Below are positions 6,487-10,305 of a stretch of DNA of 10,305 bases, in pieces. The notes below the pieces were generated by a model. The model saw nothing but the letters and a program-made list of their open reading frames with translations. It was not told the DNA's origin and made no database searches. The position numbers and the translations under genes were made by a program. Source of the DNA: Paracoccaceae bacterium (GTDB taxonomy: Bacteria > Pseudomonadota > Alphaproteobacteria > Rhodobacterales > Rhodobacteraceae); assembly GCA_026997055.1 (NCBI GenBank), contig JALWJU010000531.1:1-10305 (forward strand), given 5' to 3'. The number at the start of each line of letters is the position of its first letter. Positions within the stretch are counted from its first letter, which is position 1.

Positions 6487-6915
6487 GTGGCCTATACGAC
6501 CGAGGCAGACCTGATCGACCGCTATGGCGAGCGCATGCTGGTGCTGCTCACCGACCGGGCGAGCCCGGCCACGGGCACGATCGACAGCGCCGTGGTCTCG
6601 GCCGCCATCGAAGGGGCCGAGGCGGTGATCGACGGTTATCTCGCCACCCGCTATGCGCTGCCGCTTTCGGCGGTGCCGAAACTGATCAGCGAGATCGCCG
6701 AGGCGATTGCCATCTGGAAGCTGCATCCCGGCGCGCCGGATCCCAAGATCGAAGCCGATTACAAGGGTGCCATGGCGCTGCTGGGCGACATTGCCGCCGG
6801 CCGCGTGCGCCTCGAGGTGGCTGGCGTGGCCTCGGCCGAGACCGGCGGCACCGGGGCGCGGCTGACCGACCGCGACCGCCCGTTTACCGAAGACAACCTC
6901 AAGGGGTTCATCTGA
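6487..6915 (+). CDS. Mu gp36-like protein (DUF1320), head-tail connector region
   Basis: This is a 142-aa DUF1320 protein. It starts with GTG at 6487, preceded by AGGAG at 6474-6478. The family pattern is clear: AYTTEADLIDRYGERMLVLLTDR, SAAIEGAEAVIDGYLATRYALPL, PKLISEIAEAIAIWKLH and the C-terminal region ending in TEDNLKGFI. The family is all-helical in its N-terminal part and resembles gp6-like head-tail connectors; the connector role is inferred. The stop overlaps the next start (TGATG), so the two are probably translated together. Confidence 0.85.
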   Translation: MAYTTEADLIDRYGERMLVLLTDRASPATGTIDSAVVSAAIEGAEAVIDGYLATRYALPLSAVPKLISEIAEAIAIWKLHPGAPDPKIEADYKGAMALLGDIAAGRVRLEVAGVASAETGGTGARLTDRDRPFTEDNLKGFI

Positions 6916-7346
6916 TGATCGCCGATGTGATCACCCGCCTGGAAGCGCAGGTGAGCGACCTTGCCGGCCGCGTCCAGGGCGCGGCCGATTTTGCCGATCT
7001 CATGCGCCGCAACCAGCTGCCGCAGGTGACCCCGGCCGCGCATGTACTGAGCCTCGGCATGACCGGCAGGGCGGGCGAGAGCTCAACCGGCTTCTTCACC
7101 CAGATCTTCGAGCAGGTGATCGGCGTGGTGCTGACCATCCGCAGCCATTCCGCCACTGGCGAGCGGGTGCTGGATGACGCCGAGGCGCTGATCATGGACG
7201 TGATCCGCGCCATTGTCGGCTGGGGGCCGAATGACGAGATCGGCGTCTTTCGCCTGGTGCGCGCGGGCCTCGTGAGCATGCAGGCCGGCACCCTGGTCTA
7301 CCAGATCGACTTTTCCATCACCGACCAGCTGAGGGTAACGCCATGA
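6915..7346 (+). CDS. Mu gp37-like / tail terminator-like protein
   Basis: This is a 143-aa protein in the gp37 (DUF1834) position. It begins MIADVITRLEAQVSDLAGRVQGAADFADL, a helix typical of this group, followed by alternating strands and a helix (VLDDAEALIMDVIRAIVGW). It ends with an LVRAGLVSMQAGTLVYQIDFSITDQLR pattern, resembling tail terminator proteins that cap the tail tube and join the head. The assignment rests on gene order, size and pattern, so the exact family name is less sure. The start overlaps the previous stop by one base, and the 3' end overlaps the next gene by 4 nt (ATGA). Confidence 0.75.
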   Translation: MIADVITRLEAQVSDLAGRVQGAADFADLMRRNQLPQVTPAAHVLSLGMTGRAGESSTGFFTQIFEQVIGVVLTIRSHSATGERVLDDAEALIMDVIRAIVGWGPNDEIGVFRLVRAGLVSMQAGTLVYQIDFSITDQLRVTP

Positions 7347-7507
7347 GCACCACCTCCCATCCCCTGCCGTCCGGCGGCGGCTCCTACATCCGCGAGGCTG
7401 ACGGCACCCTGAAGCCCGCCCCGAAGCCCGGCGCGAAGTCCGGCGCGAAGAAACCCGCGAAAAAGGGCAGCGCCTCCACCGCCGCCCCGAAAAAGGAGGG
7501 CTCGTAA
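7343..7507 (+). CDS. Small Lys/Ala/Pro-rich tail-region protein
   Basis: This is a 54-aa ORF. The start ATG at 7343 overlaps the stop of the previous gene (ATGA), and the stop TAA lies at 7505-7507, one base before the tail tube start. The sequence opens MSTTSHPLPSGGGSYIREADGTLKPAPKP and continues as a repetitive Lys/Gly/Ala/Pro tail (AKSGAKKPAKKGSAS). The PLPSGGGSY-(I/V)R start is a pattern I associate with small proteins beside phage tail tube genes; I do not know the function. The basic low-complexity tail suggests a disordered segment. The 3' end of this gene contains the AAGGAGG ribosome site of the tube gene. Confidence 0.7.
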   Translation: MSTTSHPLPSGGGSYIREADGTLKPAPKPGAKSGAKKPAKKGSASTAAPKKEGS

Positions 7508-7560
7508 ATGGCCATCAAATGGCGCTCGAAGATCCTGCTGGCAGAGATCGAAAGCTCAGG
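7508..7560 (+). CDS. Tail tube protein, first exon-like segment
   Basis: These are the first 17 codons plus two bases of the tail tube gene. ATG 7508 follows a strong ribosome site, AAGGAGG at 7493-7499. It encodes MAIKWRSKILLAEIESS, close to the family start 'MA.KWRSKILLAKIEATYGTDP'. The frame then enters a structured insert and stops at 7769-7771, so the unprocessed message would give only an 87-aa nonsense-tailed peptide. Joining to 7825 gives IESSGTDPSPTGSANAVLATDVQ. The joined gene is 309 aa. Compared with remembered homologues, the joint may lack one residue before GTDP. Confidence 0.82.
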
Positions 7561-7824
7561 GCGCAGGCCTGTAAACCACGCGTCGCCAGGCAGGCAGATT
7601 TTCTTCCTGACCAGACGCAAGGGCGCAGGGATAGTGCTTCTATCTCAAGCCCTTGCAACGCAGTCAGGGAGAAAATCTGCCTGCCCCGAAGGGCGCGATC
7701 CTCGCTTCATCTCAATGGCTCGGGTCGCTTGCAAAGGGCACCACCCTGTGCGGCGCGTCCCAAGCCATTGATATTTCGCGAGGATCGCGCTGGCGATGCG
7801 TGGCTTGCAGGCCTGCGCCCTACG
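7561..7824 (+). ncRNA. Intron-like structured RNA element, copy 2, inside the tail tube gene
   Basis: This 264-nt insert is homologous to the one in the capsid gene. P1 is 33 bp (7557-7589 with 7790-7822), pairing throughout except an outer C·A and one inner A·C, with two G·U pairs. P2 is 22 bp (7590-7611/7663-7684) with one U·G. P3 is 7617-7624/7649-7656, P4 is 7628-7634/7640-7646, and P5 is 7685-7693. P6 is 12 perfect bp (7694-7705/7778-7789), P6b is 8 perfect bp (7713-7720/7763-7770), P7 is 7722-7728/7755-7761 and P8 is 7729-7733/7749-7753. Every segment has the same length as in copy 1. Invariant loops are TTCATCT opposite AT(A/G)TTTC, AAAGGG, CCACCCTGT and AACGCA. The region from 7706 to 7777 matches copy 1 at about 57 of 72 bases by hand count, while the helices differ compensatorily. 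Boundaries are inferred from the reading frame. Confidence 0.8.
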
Positions 7825-8701
7825 CACCGACCCCAGCCCCACCGGCTCCGCCAATGCGGTGCTGGCCACCGACGTGCAGCTCACGCCCATGGAAGGCAGC
7901 GATGTCAGTCGCGACCTGGAAACCCCGTATCTGGGCGCCCAGGCGACGATCCCGACCGAACTGCATTCCAAGCTCTCCTTCAAGGTCGAGATGGCCCCCT
8001 CGGGCACCGCCGGCACCGCGCCGGCCTGGGGGCCGCTTCTGCGCGCCTGCGCGGTGGCGGAAACCATCGTCGCCTCCACCTCGGTCACCTACAACCCGAT
8101 CACCGACAGCCACGAGAGCCTGACCTTCCACCTGTGGATCGGCGACACCCGCTATGTGCTGCTGGGCGCGCGCGGCAATTGCACGATCCGGATCGGCGCC
8201 CAGGGCATCCCCTATCTCGAGTTCGAGTTCACCGGCCTGTTCAGCACCCCTTCGGAGGAGACCCGCCCGACGCCCTCCTTCTCGGGCTTCCAGAAGCCGC
8301 TGGTGGCGACCACCACCAACACCCCGACCTTCACCCTTGGCGGCACTTCCTTCGTGATGCGCTCGGCCAGCCTGGATCTCGGCAACCAGGTGGAAAACCG
8401 CTTCCTGATCGGCTCCGAAAGCGTGCTGATCACCGACAAGGCGGAAGTGTTCGAGACCACGGTGGAGGCGGTGCCGCTGACGACCTTCGACCCGTTCACG
8501 CTCGCCGCCGACCAGAGCAGCGTGGCGGTGAGCGTGGTCCACGGCACGGCCGCCGGCGCGATCTCCACGCTCTCGATCCCGACCGCGCAGATGCAGCGCC
8601 CGCAGGGGCTCGAGAACGCCCAGGACATCAAGGAATGGCCGCTGCGCCTCGTGCCCCTGCCCAGCTCGGGCAACGACCAGTGGACCCTGACCCTCACCTG
8701 A
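7825..8701 (+). CDS. Tail tube protein, second exon-like segment
   Basis: This is the remainder of the tail tube protein, in the same frame as 7508-7560. It continues TDPSPTGSANAVLATDVQLTPMEGSDVSRDLETPYLGAQATIPTELHSKLSFKVEMAPSGTAGTAPAWGPLLRACAVAE, then VTYNPITDSHESLTFHLWI, VLLGARGNCTIRIGAQGIPYLEFEFTGLF and, near the end, KEWPLRLVPLPS. This is a beta-rich tail tube fold (Phage_tube_2 type) that polymerises into the non-contractile tube. The ATG at 7796 lies inside the insert's closing helix with no ribosome site, so an independent start is unlikely. The coding sequence is intact and shows no decay, which suggests an intact tube protein is still made. Confidence 0.85.
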
Positions 8702-8725
8702 CCTGAAAGAGCTGAAAGGACGGCC

Positions 8726-9049
8726 ATGTTCAAGATCGCAGACAGGATCGAGTTTTCCCGCCGGGTGCCGGTGAAGGTGCCCACCGATGGCGGCTTCGAG
8801 GAGCAGAGCCTCGAGGTGCGCTTTCGCTATCTGAGCGAGGAAGAGCGCAAGCGGATCGCCGAAAAGGATGCAGATGCCGGCTTCCTGCGCGAAGCGATCG
8901 TTCATATCGGCGATGTGGTGGACGAGGACGGCAAGGAACTGCCCTATAACGACCGTCTGCGCGACCGCCTGCTGGATCTGCCCTTCGTGCTGAGCGCGCT
9001 GACCAATGCCTATGTGGAAGCGCTTGTCGGGGAACGGGCAAAAAACTGA
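8726..9049 (+). CDS. Tail assembly chaperone (gpG-like)
   Basis: This is a 107-aa tail assembly chaperone, encoded between tube and tape measure as in lambda (gpG). AAAGGA at 8715-8720 is its ribosome site. The sequence MFKIADRIEFSRRVPVKVPTDGGFEEQSLEVRFRYLSEEERKRIA has the usual beta-strand start followed by an 'F.Y.s.ee..' helix, then a second helical part (LRDRLLDLPFVLSALTNAYVEALVG). It ends at ERAKN, where a slippery A AAA AAC sits directly before the TGA. A fraction of ribosomes can slip into the -1 frame and make a longer G-T protein. Confidence 0.82.
   Translation: MFKIADRIEFSRRVPVKVPTDGGFEEQSLEVRFRYLSEEERKRIAEKDADAGFLREAIVHIGDVVDEDGKELPYNDRLRDRLLDLPFVLSALTNAYVEALVGERAKN
9040..9046 (+). 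promoter_or_regulatory. Programmed -1 frameshift slippery site (A AAA AAC)
   Basis: The heptamer A AAA AAC is in the correct X XXY YYZ phase with the upstream frame (GCA AAA AAC TGA). A slip by one base continues at CTG (9046) and runs without a stop through codons CTG ACA TGG GCC ... into the 9085 ATG and on to the stop at 9400-9402. This is the layout of lambda G/GT. A possible stimulating pairing of GGGCC (9053-9057) with GGCCC downstream of 9085 is weak. Confidence 0.85.
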
Positions 9050-9402
9050 CATGGGCCGGGCGCGCCTGGGCGAAGGGCGAGCTCATGGCCCCGACCGCGC
9101 GCGAGGAGGACGAGGCGCAGGCCGATGCGCGCCGCTGGGGGATCGACCCCGCCCTGGTGCGCCCGGGCGAGGATGCAGCCACCGGCGTCTGGCCCGAGCA
9201 TGTGGCGGCGGTCGAGGCCTTCCTCGCCATCGCCGGGCAGTGGCGCATGGTGGCTGGCATGGGCGGGATGCTGGCGCTGGGACTCGATTACGCCGGCGCG
9301 CAGGCCGGGCTGGAACTCGCCGGGATCGAGACCACGCCGGCGCTCTGGGCCGAGATCCGCGCGATCGAGGCGGGCGCAAAGGCGGCAATGAACGGGGATT
9401 GA
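9046..9402 (+). CDS. Tail assembly chaperone T-part (DUF1799-like), made by -1 frameshift
   Basis: This is the downstream half of the G-T chaperone. The open frame starts at the frameshift codon 9046; an ATG occurs at 9085 (MAPTAREEDEAQADARRWGIDPALVRPGED) but has no good ribosome site. Read through the shift, the G-T protein would be about 225 aa. The DUF1799 pattern is visible in the RRWGIDP segment, in VWPEHVAAVEAFLAIAGQWRMVAGMGG with its Trp-rich helix, and in ALGLDYAGAQAGLELAGI. In lambda the T-part binds tail tube subunits and delivers them onto the tape measure; the same role is inferred here. The following gene starts one base after its stop. Confidence 0.8.
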   Translation: MTWAGRAWAKGELMAPTAREEDEAQADARRWGIDPALVRPGEDAATGVWPEHVAAVEAFLAIAGQWRMVAGMGGMLALGLDYAGAQAGLELAGIETTPALWAEIRAIEAGAKAAMNGD

Positions 9403-9403
9403 T

Positions 9404-10305
9404 ATGAGCTTCAAGGCAAGCATCCTGATCAGCGCCGATGGCAAGCAGGCCCAGGCCGCGCTGAAGCTGATCACCCGCGAGCTGAACAAGGCCGGCATCG
9501 CCGCCGAGGAAACCGGGCGCAAGGGCCGGCGCGGCGCCGAGCGGATGAGTGACGCCCAGGAGCAGGCTGCCGCTTCGGCCCAGCGGCTGGAAGGCGCCAA
9601 CCAGCGCGCCGCCGCCCAGGTCGGCAACCTCACCGCCCAGTTCAACGATATCGGCATGATGCTGATGGCGGGCCAGAACCCGCTGCAGCTGGCGATCCAG
9701 CAGGGCACCCAGATCACCCAGGTGATCGGCCCAATGGGGGCTGCAGGTGCGGCCCGCGCCCTGGGAAGCGCCTTCATGAGCCTTTTCAGTCCCATCAACC
9801 TGATCACTCTGGGCGCGATCGCAGCCGGGGCGGCCATGGTCGGCTGGCTGACCGGCGCGCGCGGAGAAGCGCTGACCTTTGCTGATAGTGTCGAGCAACT
9901 CGGCAGTGCGGTCGAGGCGTATCGGGCCATCGTGGACGAGGCCGGCGCCAGCACCGATGCGCTGAGCGACCGCTTCGGCACAGGTGCGTCTCAGGCGCGT
10001 GAATACTTGCAGGCACTGGCTGAGGTGCGGCGGCGTGAGGCCCTTATCGGCGCAACCCAGGTGGGGGAACAGCTGACCGGTGGCCAGGGATCATACCGGC
10101 AATCCTACCAGGTTCAGAACATTGGCGAGCAATTCGGCCTGACTGTTGGCGGCATCGCCGGCGCGCGCAGGCAGGCTGCGCGCAATCTGGTAGGTGAGGT
10201 CATCCTTGCCTATGAGCAGCTTGACGCCACCGCCAATGCTTCGGTCGCCGAACAGATCGCCGCTTGGGAGCGCACCTATGAGGCGGTGCGCGCGGCCTCC
10301 GAGGC
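9404..10305 (+). CDS. Tail tape measure protein, 3' partial
   Basis: This protein sets tail length and is ejected with the DNA. ATG 9404 follows the chaperone stop by one base, with a weak GGGG at 9394-9397 upstream. The frame stays open for 300 codons to the window end. The first 75 residues are helical and Ala/Gln/Arg-rich. At residues 73-108 the sequence VGNLTAQFNDIGMMLMAGQ then NPLQLAIQQGTQITQVIG is the hallmark of the TMP_2-type tape measure family. A long hydrophobic, Gly/Ala-rich stretch lies at residues about 111-150, as expected for a segment that could enter the host membrane during DNA delivery. Beyond about base 9890 the codon use is a little less GC-biased than upstream, possibly a mosaic border. 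Confidence 0.9.
   Translation, partial: MSFKASILISADGKQAQAALKLITRELNKAGIAAEETGRKGRRGAERMSDAQEQAAASAQRLEGANQRAAAQVGNLTAQFNDIGMMLMAGQNPLQLAIQQGTQITQVIGPMGAAGAARALGSAFMSLFSPINLITLGAIAAGAAMVGWLTGARGEALTFADSVEQLGSAVEAYRAIVDEAGASTDALSDRFGTGASQAREYLQALAEVRRREALIGATQVGEQLTGGQGSYRQSYQVQNIGEQFGLTVGGIAGARRQAARNLVGEVILAYEQLDATANASVAEQIAAWERTYEAVRAASE

Noticed and set aside
7508..7771. An 87-codon ORF covering the tail tube start and running into the insert.
   Set aside because: Only its first 17 codons match a protein family; the rest is translated structured RNA.
5304..7824. The two inserts as group I or group II introns, or as IS/MITE elements.
   Set aside because: I find no group II 5' GUGYG or domain V, no convincing group I P7 and G-site, and the exon before the cut ends in G, not U. 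There is no transposase and no constant terminal inverted repeat: the ends pair within each copy but differ between copies. A formal model search could still change this.
7519..8706. A 395-codon ORF in another frame over the tail tube gene, and several long ORFs on the minus strand (for example 2937-4574 and 7820-9052).
   Set aside because: They are shadows of high-GC coding sequence: low complexity (Arg/Gly/Pro-rich), no family match, and they lie over clear phage genes.

Overview
The window is a run of virion structural genes from a Mu-like (transposable-type) prophage or phage. All genes lie on the + strand and are tightly packed. The high GC, the codon use and the protein families suit an alphaproteobacterial host, possibly of the Rhodobacter or Hyphomonas type; this is inferred, since no host gene is visible.

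Layout: (1) 2-1501, portal (Mu gp29/DUF935), 5' end outside the window; (2) 1494-2729, Mu gpF-type head morphogenesis protein with a C-terminal nuclease-toxin-like domain; (3) 2834-3349, virion morphogenesis protein (Mu gpG/P2 S type); (4) 3465-4565, Mu I-type protease with an internal in-frame start for a scaffold (Z-like) protein; (5) 4565-4996, DUF2190-type capsid-associated protein; (6) 5009-6166, Mu gpT-type major capsid gene, interrupted; (7) 6180-6407, gp35-like; (8) 6487-6915, gp36/DUF1320; (9) 6915-7346, gp37/tail-terminator-like; (10) 7343-7507, a 54-codon small gene; (11) 7508-8701, tail tube gene, interrupted; (12) 8726-9049 and 9046-9402, tail assembly chaperones G and GT, linked by an in-phase A AAA AAC slippery heptamer; (13) 9404-end, tape measure protein, 3' end outside the window. 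Mu-like head genes joined to a non-contractile, siphovirus-like tail resemble transposable siphophages such as D3112/B3 or RcapMu.

The main observation is that the two most abundant virion proteins, capsid and tail tube, are each interrupted by a roughly 264-nt non-coding element carrying in-frame stops. The two elements have the same length with no indels. They fold into the same linker-free four-way junction: a 33-bp closing helix P1, a 22-bp P2 capped by P3 and P4, a tiny hairpin P5, and a P6-P6b-P7-P8 arm. Many helix positions differ between the copies but stay paired, while internal loops are nearly identical. Removing 264 nt at the equivalent place in both (after TCAGG, before the next G or C) rejoins both reading frames and restores family-like sequence: DNLG-LQG-PLF in the capsid and IESS-GTDP in the tail tube. 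I see no hallmarks of group I introns, group II introns or a transposase. My best reading is a small, possibly undescribed, structured RNA intron, or an RNA-based bypass element. The mechanism is inferred; the structure and interruption are seen directly.
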